Assembly (NCBI GenBank): GCA_023132135.1
Contig: JAGLYR010000025.1
Span: forward strand, 1-28,589
DNA length: 28,589 bases
Source: Candidatus Eiseniibacteriota bacterium
GTDB lineage: Bacteria; Arandabacterota; Arandabacteria; JAGLYR01
Direction: 5' to 3'
A model generated the notes under the pieces. It saw only the letters and a program-made list of their open reading frames with translations. It made no database searches and was not told the DNA's origin. Shown here in pieces: positions 1 through 6,537 of this stretch. The position numbers were made by a program, and so were the translations under genes. How positions within the stretch are numbered: the first letter of the stretch is position 1; the number at the start of each line of letters is the position of its first letter.

Positions 1-66
1 ACCTGGCCAATATCTGACCAGGTCAACACCCTGAACCGTCAAAAAGGGGACATCTTAGTCCGGAGA
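1..66. repeat. Possible mobile-element terminus at the window edge
   Basis: A perfect inverted repeat, ACCTGG...CCAGGT, spans bases 1-23. It is followed by a stretch with two AGGGGACA-like words (about 47-54 and 69-75). This joins directly onto the prematurely ended beta-helix gene, so it may be the edge of an insertion that truncated that gene. No transposase is visible in the window, so the identity of the element is a guess. Confidence 0.25.
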
Positions 67-435
67 TCAGGGGACAAACAACTCCGGCGTTGACACCGCG
101 CCGCCATTCGTGAATGTCATCCCCTCCAGCACGGCCTCCGGCCACTCCCCCCAGTGGAAGTAGAACCCGCGTGCTGCTTCCCCGCAGTCAATCACGCAGG
201 TAGATGGATCCCCAGTCACGGATTTCACGACGATTAGCTTGCCGAGGTAGTCAATGTCGCGGTTTCCCTCACCCGTGTACGTTCCCGCAGCCACGAGAAC
301 CGTATCCCCAGCACTCGCCGAGTCAATCCCCGCTTGAATCGTCGGGCATTGGGCAGGAACATGCCAGGTGGCGGCATAAGTGGTCACGGGAGAAAGTGTC
401 AGATACGCAACCAGAATTGTAGCGAGCAACCTCAT
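67..435 (-). CDS. Truncated secreted beta-helix-type protein (122 aa)
   Basis: The product begins with a signal peptide (MRLLATILVAYLTLSP...) and then the motif TWHVPAQCPTIQAGIDSA. This closely copies the N-terminus of the 745-aa beta-helix protein encoded just upstream on the same strand. The start at 435 is supported by an AAGGAGAT ribosome-binding site and by overlap with the stop of the preceding small reading frame. The paralogue continues into hundreds of residues of repeats, but this protein stops after EGMTFTNGGAVSTPELFVP. It is therefore probably a 3'-truncated gene, cut by whatever lies at bases 1-66. It would be exported, and its function as a surface or adhesive protein is inferred from the family only. 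The reading frame extends further upstream in sequence terms, but the signal peptide and ribosome-binding site fix this start. Confidence 0.7.
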   Translation of the reverse strand: MRLLATILVAYLTLSPVTTYAATWHVPAQCPTIQAGIDSASAGDTVLVAAGTYTGEGNRDIDYLGKLIVVKSVTGDPSTCVIDCGEAARGFYFHWGEWPEAVLEGMTFTNGGAVSTPELFVP

Positions 436-518
436 GGCAGATCTCCTTGGGGGGATTCCGCATGCAGGCAAAGAACAAGGGCAACGAGCCCGATCGATGC
501 GTACATGAAGCGTTTCAT
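432..518 (-). CDS. Small 28-aa signal-peptide-like reading frame
   Basis: This short frame sits between the two beta-helix genes. It has an excellent ribosome-binding site (TAGGAGGTCGAA before ATG), and its stop overlaps the next start as ATGA. The peptide begins MKRFMYASIGLVALVLCL, a basic start followed by a hydrophobic core like a signal peptide, and ends ESPQGDLP. It could be a real small secreted or membrane peptide, a leader that couples translation of the next gene, or the remnant of a third beta-helix gene that lost its body. The first possibility has no independent support. Confidence 0.4.
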   Translation of the reverse strand: MKRFMYASIGLVALVLCLHAESPQGDLP

Positions 519-527
519 TTCGACCTC

Positions 528-2765
528 CTACTTCAGCATGACGGCCTTTCTGTGACGGACTCCTTGCGGCGTGCTCAAGTGATAGAAGTAGATGCCAGAG
601 GGCACAATCTTGCCGTCGTCGCCTTTGCCGTCCCAGTACGCTTCGTGGCGGCCGGGCGCGACATGTTGGTCCACGAGCGTCCGGACCAACCGCCCGCGAA
701 CGTCGTAGATAGCTAGCGTCACGGGTCCACCCGGGGCCGGAAGATCGTACCCAATGGTCGTTCCGGGATTGAATGGATTCGGGAAGTTCTCGCCAAGCGA
801 CAGCCTCGTGGGCGCGTCGAGGGATACATCCGCAGTACCTGTGAGTGTCCATCCGCGACACTCACAGGCAACGAAGGCCGAGCAGTCGTAGGCCACATTG
901 GTGATGCATCTGAGCGATGGAATCGAGTCGCCATAAATCAGACCCTGGCAATCCATCAGAAAAGTCATTCGTACTAGGCTTCCGGACGCACCGGCCGGAA
1001 TGGGAGAGGATCCGCCTCGATAGCCGTACACGCTGATTGTGTCTTCTCCCCGACTCGTGGCACAGCCCACCGGTGGCCAGCTGGCCGTAAGGTCCCCATT
1101 GGAGCACCCGGCGAACCTGAAATAAGATGATTCGTAGGTCATATCGAAGCCGATCTCCCCAACAGGAGACAAATTGTCCCCGAGAATCACATCGACTTTG
1201 ACCGTGTCTCCAGTGAGACACGTATAGACAGTATCAGGTACGTCTGGATCAAAGCACAGAGTACCTTCGACACCCGGGCAACCTACTGGAAACACACCGA
1301 CAAGATCACATTCATCGTTCGGGGGTGAGAATGGTCTGCAGGGAGAGTCGCTGCGAAGCATAAAATCGCTGCTGTCCGGACTGCAGAATCTAGGATCCTC
1401 GCAGATGTTGCCTGCTACGTCCCCTTGGTCTGCGATGCAGCCCACCCAGTCGCCGCCTTGGTTGCCGAAGACGTCGCAGCACGTGAGCGTTGCAGTGCCG
1501 CCATTGTCACAATACACCGCGGCGCCTCTCTCGCCGAAAGTAATGATGCTGTTGAACAGCGTGGGGGACGAATTGTACCAGGATATCACTCCGCTACCCT
1601 GGAATGCCGAGTTGCCAAAAAAGGTCGCGTTGGATATCTCAGGGTGCGAGCTATCATAGCAGGATAATCCTCCACCAGCCCGCCCCGCGGTATTCCGGGA
1701 AAAGGTGACATTCGAAAGAACGGGACTTGATTCTTCAACGCAATCCAGCGCACCGGCGTCATAGGTCACGGCAGTGTTTCTATCGAAGGTTACCCACCGG
1801 AGCTCAGGTGAAGACTGGACGCATATCATTCCTCCTCCGTACAAATCTGCTGAGTTCTCGATAAAGCGGACAGTGTCCAAAGTCAACGCGGACTGATCAC
1901 ATGCAAGCCCTCCCCCCGAAGCTCCCACAGAGTTCATCGAGAAGGTGCACTCTTCAAGAACCAAGGAAGAATCACCGTAGGTCTCCATGCCGCCACCCGT
2001 AAAAGCCGCGGAATTTTCCAAAAAGGTTACGCTCACAAGCGTATCCTGCCGGCAATCCCATGAGTACAGGCCACCACCGCGCTCGTCTGCAGAGTTTCCT
2101 ACAAAGGTGCTGTTGTTGACTATTGTCCCAGAGCAGCGGAAGCAGGACATCCCACCACCGCAGTTGCCAGCGACGTTGTTCGACAGAGTCACGCCGACAA
2201 ACACCGGAGAGGAATCCCAGCAGAGGACTCCGCCACCACCCAGTATCGAACTGCCGGTCGCCGAGTTGCCTGAGAAGGTACAATTCGTGACAGTAGGACT
2301 GGACAATCTGATGTACATGCCGCCACCCACGTCTCCATGATTGGCGACGAAGTCGCAATTGCTGACTGTGAGCGAACACCTATAGCAGTACATTCCACCC
2401 GCACGGCCCTCTGTAAGTCCCCCTGTGATGGTAAAGCCGTCAATGTGAGTCGCGTTGTCAGCCTCCCGGCAATAGACGACCCTGCCCATTGAATCTGCGT
2501 CGACGGTGACACAGTCTGCCTGGCCAGTCTCACTCTGGAGACAAATCCCCGACTTCATGATTACGCAGTTCAGGACACCTCCGGCGTCCACATGGGTGCA
2601 ATCGTAGTATGTCCCGCAGGCAACCAGCACCGTGTCCCCCGCAGCTGCCGAGTCGATTCCTGCCTGGATCGTGGGGCATTGGGATGGGACGTGCCAGGTG
2701 GTGGCGTAAGCAAAGATCGGGAGGAAGGACACACACGCGGCCAGAATAGCAGCGAACAATCTCAT
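528..2765 (-). CDS. Secreted right-handed beta-helix protein with cohesin-like and FlgD-like C-terminal domains
   Basis: A 745-aa exported protein. Residues 1 to about 20 form a signal peptide. Roughly residues 80-430 are repeats of the type GGGM...SSPTVTNCTFSGNSA, typical of polymorphic outer-membrane-protein and parallel beta-helix proteins. Around residues 495-610 there is a cohesin-like beta-sandwich (PDTVYTCLTGDTVKVDVILG...). The C-terminal 80 residues carry ENFPNPFNPGTTIGYDLP, YDVRGRLVRTLVD and SGIYFYHL, the FlgD Ig-like or secretion-sorting module common in FCB-type bacteria. A strong ribosome-binding site (GAGGAGG) precedes the ATG at 2765. The likely location is the cell surface, and a role in adhesion is an inference. 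The gene lies outside the leftmost 84-bp element and probably belongs to the resident chromosome rather than the island. Confidence 0.85.
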   Translation of the reverse strand: MRLFAAILAACVSFLPIFAYATTWHVPSQCPTIQAGIDSAAAGDTVLVACGTYYDCTHVDAGGVLNCVIMKSGICLQSETGQADCVTVDADSMGRVVYCREADNATHIDGFTITGGLTEGRAGGMYCYRCSLTVSNCDFVANHGDVGGGMYIRLSSPTVTNCTFSGNSATGSSILGGGGVLCWDSSPVFVGVTLSNNVAGNCGGGMSCFRCSGTIVNNSTFVGNSADERGGGLYSWDCRQDTLVSVTFLENSAAFTGGGMETYGDSSLVLEECTFSMNSVGASGGGLACDQSALTLDTVRFIENSADLYGGGMICVQSSPELRWVTFDRNTAVTYDAGALDCVEESSPVLSNVTFSRNTAGRAGGGLSCYDSSHPEISNATFFGNSAFQGSGVISWYNSSPTLFNSIITFGERGAAVYCDNGGTATLTCCDVFGNQGGDWVGCIADQGDVAGNICEDPRFCSPDSSDFMLRSDSPCRPFSPPNDECDLVGVFPVGCPGVEGTLCFDPDVPDTVYTCLTGDTVKVDVILGDNLSPVGEIGFDMTYESSYFRFAGCSNGDLTASWPPVGCATSRGEDTISVYGYRGGSSPIPAGASGSLVRMTFLMDCQGLIYGDSIPSLRCITNVAYDCSAFVACECRGWTLTGTADVSLDAPTRLSLGENFPNPFNPGTTIGYDLPAPGGPVTLAIYDVRGRLVRTLVDQHVAPGRHEAYWDGKGDDGKIVPSGIYFYHLSTPQGVRHRKAVMLK

Positions 2766-2893
2766 GGCAGGCCTCCTCGGATGGGCTTCCGCATTTGGCG
2801 ATCGCCAAGTAGCATTCTATTGTGGCGTATGGTATGCCGGATTGCAAGCACCAAAGCGGGTTTCAGGGGAGGCAGGTCAAGGCTGCGTCTGCC

Positions 2894-2977
2894 TGACCTT
2901 TGGGTCCAGTACCCAATCCCACCTCCTACCTTGTTGCGGGTCAACCAGATCTGGAGACATGCTAATCATCTGCTAAC
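2894..2977 (+). repeat. 84-bp element, copy A
   Basis: First of five direct copies. It starts TGACCTTTGGG and has the dyad TTGGGT-CCAGT-ACCCAA. Invariant bases inside include CC, A.C, TTG and CAA words, and it ends with TGCTAA and TGCTAAC exactly 11 bp apart. It lies between the beta-helix gene promoter region and the AlbA-type gene. It is non-coding in all frames that matter. The sequence outside the 84 bp is not shared with the other copies, so this is the unit boundary. Confidence 0.85.
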
Positions 2978-3196
2978 GGTTTGGCTAGGAACCTGCCTGA
3001 GAACGCGCCATCTTCAGAACCGGAGCCCGGTCGACTCGGAGGAACTTCCCAGGAGAATCACACTGTGTCAGCTCGAGCCTCCGAGCACTCCCCAACGGAA
3101 CCCTTGAAAGTGAAGTGCCTTCGCAGGTAGTATTCCCACTTGGGGTGGCAAGCATCGAGCAGACGCTTATTCGGGGAAACAGTCGGGGAGGTCGCG
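2978..3196. other. Leader before the AlbA-type gene, no clear content
   Basis: This stretch between copy A and the AlbA-type gene shows no reading frame with coding character. I did not see a convincing sigma-70 promoter pair in it. A TTG at 3140 is in frame with the downstream gene but has no ribosome-binding site. Confidence 0.4.
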
Positions 3197-4603
3197 GTGG
3201 ATCTGAAGCAGCTTGAGAAGTTGGTCGCTGCAGGCGAATCCGAGACTGTGGAGTTCAAGAAGTCGACTGGCCAACTGAGACCTGCCGGCCAGACATTGTG
3301 CGGGTTTCTCAATGCCAGTGGTGGACACGTGCTGATTGGCGTGAGCGAGAAGGGTGCTATTCTCGGCCAGCAGGTCTCAGACAGCACTCAGATCGACATC
3401 GCGGCGACCTTGAAGAAGTTCGAACCGCCTGCTTCTGTCGAAATCCAGCGTGTTCCATTGACGGGGGAAGGCGACAGAGAGGTTATCGTGCTGGCCGCTG
3501 CGACACCGGGTAGCCTTCCGTTCACGTTCGACGGTAGGCCGTACCAACGGATCGGGACAACAACCTCCGTCATGCCACAGGAGCGGTACCAGCAGCTGCT
3601 GCTTCAGCGCATCCATAGTCATCAGCGCTGGGAGAACACCCGAGCAGATGTTGGGATTGAGGATCTTGATCAGGAGGAAATCCTGCGGACTGTCCGCGTC
3701 GGAAAAGAGGCGGGGCGTGTGCCCGAGTCCACAGGCGAGGATCTGGGAATCATACTGGATCGCTTTGGACTTCGCATGGACGGAGAGATCTTGAACGCCG
3801 CCGTGGTTCTCTTCGGGACGCACTTCCTTCCAGACTTTCCCCAGTGCCAGCTGCGGTTGGCTCGCTTCAAAGGAACCGACAAGTCGGAGTTCCTGGACCA
3901 GCGCCAGATCCAGGGTCATGCGTTCGACCTTCTCCACGAAGCAATGCTCTTTCTGAGGCGCCACCTCCCTGTAGCGGGGCGGATCCAGCCGGGTCTCTTT
4001 GAACGCGAGGATGAACCGCTTTTCCCGCTTGCCGCACTGCGGGAGGCTTTGGTCAACGCGCTGTGCCATCGAAACTATGCTCTAGTTGGCGGAGCAGTTA
4101 GCGTAGCTGTGTATGATGATCGGCTGGAGATCTGGAGTGATGGTGCTCTACCTCCCGAACTCTCCATCGAGGATCTCAAGAGAGACCATCAGTCCCGTCC
4201 GCCGAATCCGATTATGGCCGACGTTTTCTTTCGACGGGGGTTGGTCGAGCGCTGGGGACGCGGCACCCAGAAGATTGTCGAGCTTTGCGTCAAGGCCGGC
4301 CATCCTGAGCCCGAGTTCAATGAGCAATCTGGCGCTGTTGGCGTCCGTTTCTTACCCAGCGGCTACATTGCTCCAGTGAGAGTGGCTCATGACCTCACCG
4401 AGCGCCAGCGCGAGGTCCTCCAGATCTTGGCGGCTGCTCCTCGAATGCCATTCCGTGAGATCCGCCGTCGAATGGCCAAGGCGCCGCCGGATCGGACCCT
4501 CCGGGAGGACTTGATCCACTTGAAGAGACTCGGGATCGTTGGATCGGAAGGTCATGGGCGAGGAGCGGTCTGGTTCCTGACCAGGGATGGAGATCGTGAA
4601 TAG
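3197..4603 (+). CDS. Schlafen AlbA_2 domain / GHKL-type ATP-binding protein with C-terminal winged helix
   Basis: A 468-aa protein. Residues 1 to about 130 match the AlbA_2 domain (ETVEFKKS, then LCGFLNASGGHVLIGVSEKG). Residues about 275-390 match the HATPase_c_4 type: ALREALVNALCHRNY with the likely nucleotide-binding Asn at 287, then DDRLEIWSDGALP, PNPIMADVFFRRGLVERWGRGT. A DNA-binding winged-helix tail follows (LTERQREVLQIL...RTLREDLIHLKRLGIV). Such proteins are often annotated as RecG-like or transcriptional regulators and occur in defence islands; their exact activity is unsettled. I chose GTG 3197 because GGGGAGG lies five bases upstream; an in-frame TTG at 3140 lacks a ribosome-binding site. 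It is the only gene between 84-bp copies A and B, so it forms a one-gene cassette. A stand-alone regulatory role is an alternative. Confidence 0.85.
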   Translation: MDLKQLEKLVAAGESETVEFKKSTGQLRPAGQTLCGFLNASGGHVLIGVSEKGAILGQQVSDSTQIDIAATLKKFEPPASVEIQRVPLTGEGDREVIVLAAATPGSLPFTFDGRPYQRIGTTTSVMPQERYQQLLLQRIHSHQRWENTRADVGIEDLDQEEILRTVRVGKEAGRVPESTGEDLGIILDRFGLRMDGEILNAAVVLFGTHFLPDFPQCQLRLARFKGTDKSEFLDQRQIQGHAFDLLHEAMLFLRRHLPVAGRIQPGLFEREDEPLFPLAALREALVNALCHRNYALVGGAVSVAVYDDRLEIWSDGALPPELSIEDLKRDHQSRPPNPIMADVFFRRGLVERWGRGTQKIVELCVKAGHPEPEFNEQSGAVGVRFLPSGYIAPVRVAHDLTERQREVLQILAAAPRMPFREIRRRMAKAPPDRTLREDLIHLKRLGIVGSEGHGRGAVWFLTRDGDRE

Positions 4604-4661
4604 GGCCGCGTGCGGCGGAAATAGGGCAAGAATAGGGCAGAAATAGGGCAAGAATAAGGCA
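4600..4661 (+). repeat. Short tandem repeat, unit about 11 bp (AATAGGGCAGA-like)
   Basis: From 4617 the words AAATAGGGCAAG, AATAGGGCAG, AAATAGGGCAAG and AATAAGGCAG follow each other, giving a 22-bp period built from two 11-bp units. The end of the AlbA-type gene (GAATAGGGC at its stop codon) looks like the seed unit. The array also places stop codons in several frames. Slippage expansion from the gene end is a simple explanation. Confidence 0.65.
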
Positions 4662-4776
4662 GCCAGCACATACCCCGTTGGCCATTCCGTGGCCAAGACA
4701 GCCATTTAGCAGCCCAGAGAGGACGAGGCCAATGGCGCAGATAATAAGGCAACAGGCTGCGCTATTTCTGCGCTAT
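4632..4776 (+). other. Long imperfect hairpin region (possible structured RNA or cruciform)
   Basis: The arm at 4632-4650 (ATAGGGCAGAAATAGGGCA) pairs with 4758-4776 at 17 of 19 positions. Inside the 107-nt loop is a second perfect stem, TTGGCCA-TTCCG-TGGCCAA, at 4678-4696. The region follows the AlbA-type gene and precedes 84-bp copy B. It could be a transcription end, a small structured RNA, or a remnant of an inverted duplication of the tandem repeat. There is no T-tract, so a classical intrinsic terminator is unlikely. Confidence 0.4.
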
Positions 4777-4928
4777 TGGCCGGGGCAGTCTTCTGGTCGA
4801 TCATCACCATCTCCACCGATGATGCTCACGTTCACCATCACCACGACGGCGGGCGTGGCTCAAACACCGACGACGGCGACGGTGGGAGCCCGCGGAGAGC
4901 ATCGAGGCCGTCAGGACCAGCGGATGCG

Positions 4929-5012
4929 TGACCTTTGGGCTAGTAGCCCAATACCGCTTTTCAACCTGTTGTCCGGCAAGTGATTCCGGGGGCCTGCTAA
5001 TGGTTTGCTAAC
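4929..5012 (+). repeat. 84-bp element, copy B
   Basis: Second direct copy, aligned to copy A with no indel. It has the best dyad of the five, TTGGGCT-AGT-AGCCCAA. The right end reads TGCTAATGGTTTGCTAAC, showing the two TGCTAA motifs 11 bp apart. It separates the AlbA-type block from the RT-polymerase block. Confidence 0.88.
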
Positions 5013-5056
5013 AGTTTCCCAACATCCAACCACCAAAGCTCTCCCCGAGGTTGTCC

Positions 5057-5086
5057 TTGTAGGTTCCCCATCTGTTCCGCTAGCAT
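5057..5086 (+). promoter_or_regulatory. Putative sigma-70-like promoter shared with the DISARM-like operon leader
   Basis: TTGTAG and TAGCAT are separated by 18 bp. The surrounding 57 bp (from TTGTCCTTGT to TCCAGATG) closely resembles 12420-12475, where the pair is TTGTCA-18-TACAAT. Both stretches lie shortly after an 84-bp element. The boxes here are weaker than in the second copy. Promoter function is inferred. Confidence 0.4.
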
Positions 5087-5168
5087 AGGGTGTCTTCCAT
5101 CCAGATGCTCTCCCCTACCCTGGCCGCCAGCGCGGCGGCGGGATCGGGTGCGGTCGTGAGGAGTGTAA

Positions 5169-5438
5169 CGGAGAGATCCGACCACGTGGCCGGAGCTGAC
5201 ATACGCTTTTGCTGACTACTACTTCTGGTTCCCGCAGCATCTCTTCCGCACAATCGAGGGCTCAAAGGCGGCCAAGGCGCGGGGCCTTGACCCGGTGGTA
5301 GAATTCCGCAAGAAGGTGCGCAACCAGAAGCCTCCGCTGAATTACATCACCAACGTATTCCTGAAGATCATACCCGCCCAGTTCAGGCGTGCATGTCTCT
5401 CCGCATTTGGCCTCGATCCAATGGCTCAGGAAATCTAG
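5169..5438 (+). pseudogene. Coding remnant of unknown gene (89 codons, no start)
   Basis: An open stretch from just after a TAA at 5166 to a TAG at 5436 reads like real protein: TYAFADYYFWFPQHLFRTIE, then GLDPVVEFRKKVRNQKPP and NYITNVFLKIIPAQFRRA. There is no ATG, GTG or TTG near the left end with a ribosome-binding site, and the frame is closed upstream. It is probably the C-terminal part of a gene that was truncated when the cassette was assembled. I do not recognise the family. A small functional gene with an unusual start codon is the alternative. Confidence 0.45.
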
Positions 5439-5688
5439 GGACATAGGGGCTGTTGAAACAGTGATGGCTATTCAGCCTGCAACGACCTCCCTTGTGCAGT
5501 CGCAAAGTAGTCCTTGTATCTCCCAGTATGTTCTCCTAAGATTAGATGTCTTCACCCAGACACGTCTCGGTCGTCTTTGTGAAACAGGCGTTGAGACCTG
5601 ATGGCATGGTTCCAATCCCAGTGCAGCCCTTTCGTGGTGCCATGGGGCTGGTGAAGCCTAGGATCCTCCTACGGAGATATTTGCGAAC
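5439..5688 (+). other. Leader of the RT operon, possible small structured RNA
   Basis: No coding content is seen here. Local stems can be drawn, for example ATGGCA (5601-5606) with TGCCAT (5638-5643), or alternatively CAGCCC (5624-5629) with GGGCTG (5645-5650). Defence RTs often need a nearby non-coding RNA as template or scaffold, which makes this the first place to look. That role is not visible in the sequence itself. Confidence 0.25.
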
Positions 5689-6534
5689 ATGACCGCCATG
5701 CCCAATACAGAGCATGTACACCAACTGTACTATGGCGCGATGGAGCAGCAGAAGGTGGTCCGGATTCTAGCTTTCGTGCTTGAGCTGGTTGCTGCAATCA
5801 TCGCCATCTACGGACGAACTGTTGAAGGTTCCCCAAAGCTGGGCTACGGGCCGCTCTTCGCAGTGCTCCTTCTTTCTGGATCAGTGGTTCTTCGATCCTA
5901 TGCGAAGAATATCCGCGGCTATGCTGAGATTCTCCGGGTTCGCATAGTCCGCGCCGTAGCGTTTGAGCAGGATGTTGGCCCTGCGGAGCGAACGGATGCC
6001 GATGTAGGAGCGCCATGGCTGGCGTCCTGGTTTGCGAGAAGAAGCAGTTGCCCGACCCTAGCAGCCTATTATGCGCCAAGCTCAGGACCGGGTGTACGCA
6101 GGTTACGGGAGCTTGTAGCCCAGAACGCCTTCTTCACATTCCAGCTTCTTCGGACCACGGCCATTGTTTGGGCAACAGTCGCCATATTCGCACTCGTATA
6201 CGTTCTGTGCTACCTGTATCGTTATGCTGTGAATCCACTGCCGACCGACGAGGTCGTTTTCGCGTTTGACTTCTTGCTGACGGTGATAGTGGCGCTGTTG
6301 CTCTTGCGTTCGTTAGATGCTTGGCTCGGGGCATGGCGGATTCATCAAGAAATACGGCTCATAGAGACGGCACTAGGTGCAGTGCCTCCCGACGACCACG
6401 CAAGAATAGAGCAGCTGGTCCGAGCATATGATCAGGAAGTATCTCGAGCCCCTGAAATCTTCACTCGCGTTTACCGGCTGAGGGGATCCCGGATCGGCCA
6501 ACTCTGGGAGACTCGCAGGAAACATTACGTGTGA
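5689..6534 (+). CDS. Four-helix membrane protein, first gene of RT-polymerase operon
   Basis: A 281-aa protein with two pairs of predicted membrane helices, at about residues 24-42, 51-68, 155-178 and 188-207. The two pairs are separated by a soluble stretch of roughly 85 residues, and a charged, helical C-terminal tail follows. The layout recalls SLATT-like membrane modules that accompany nucleotide-based and RT-linked conflict systems, but I see no decisive motif. The first ATG is preceded by GGAG twelve bases upstream; a second in-frame ATG lies at 5698. The stop is followed after only GCC by the ATG of the reverse transcriptase in the same frame, so the two are certainly co-translated. 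A likely role is the membrane effector or anchor of the RT-polymerase system, by analogy with other defence operons. Confidence 0.75.
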   Translation: MTAMPNTEHVHQLYYGAMEQQKVVRILAFVLELVAAIIAIYGRTVEGSPKLGYGPLFAVLLLSGSVVLRSYAKNIRGYAEILRVRIVRAVAFEQDVGPAERTDADVGAPWLASWFARRSSCPTLAAYYAPSSGPGVRRLRELVAQNAFFTFQLLRTTAIVWATVAIFALVYVLCYLYRYAVNPLPTDEVVFAFDFLLTVIVALLLLRSLDAWLGAWRIHQEIRLIETALGAVPPDDHARIEQLVRAYDQEVSRAPEIFTRVYRLRGSRIGQLWETRRKHYV

Positions 6535-6537
6535 GCC

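Noticed and set aside
2894-2977. 84-bp elements as intrinsic terminators
   Set aside because: The TTGGG/CCCAA hairpin is short and not followed by T residues, and copy C is oriented to end neither neighbouring operon consistently.
4929-5012. 84-bp elements as tRNA genes or tRNA fragments
   Set aside because: The length is tRNA-like, but there is no acceptor stem, T-loop GGTTCGA-type sequence or anticodon arm in any copy.
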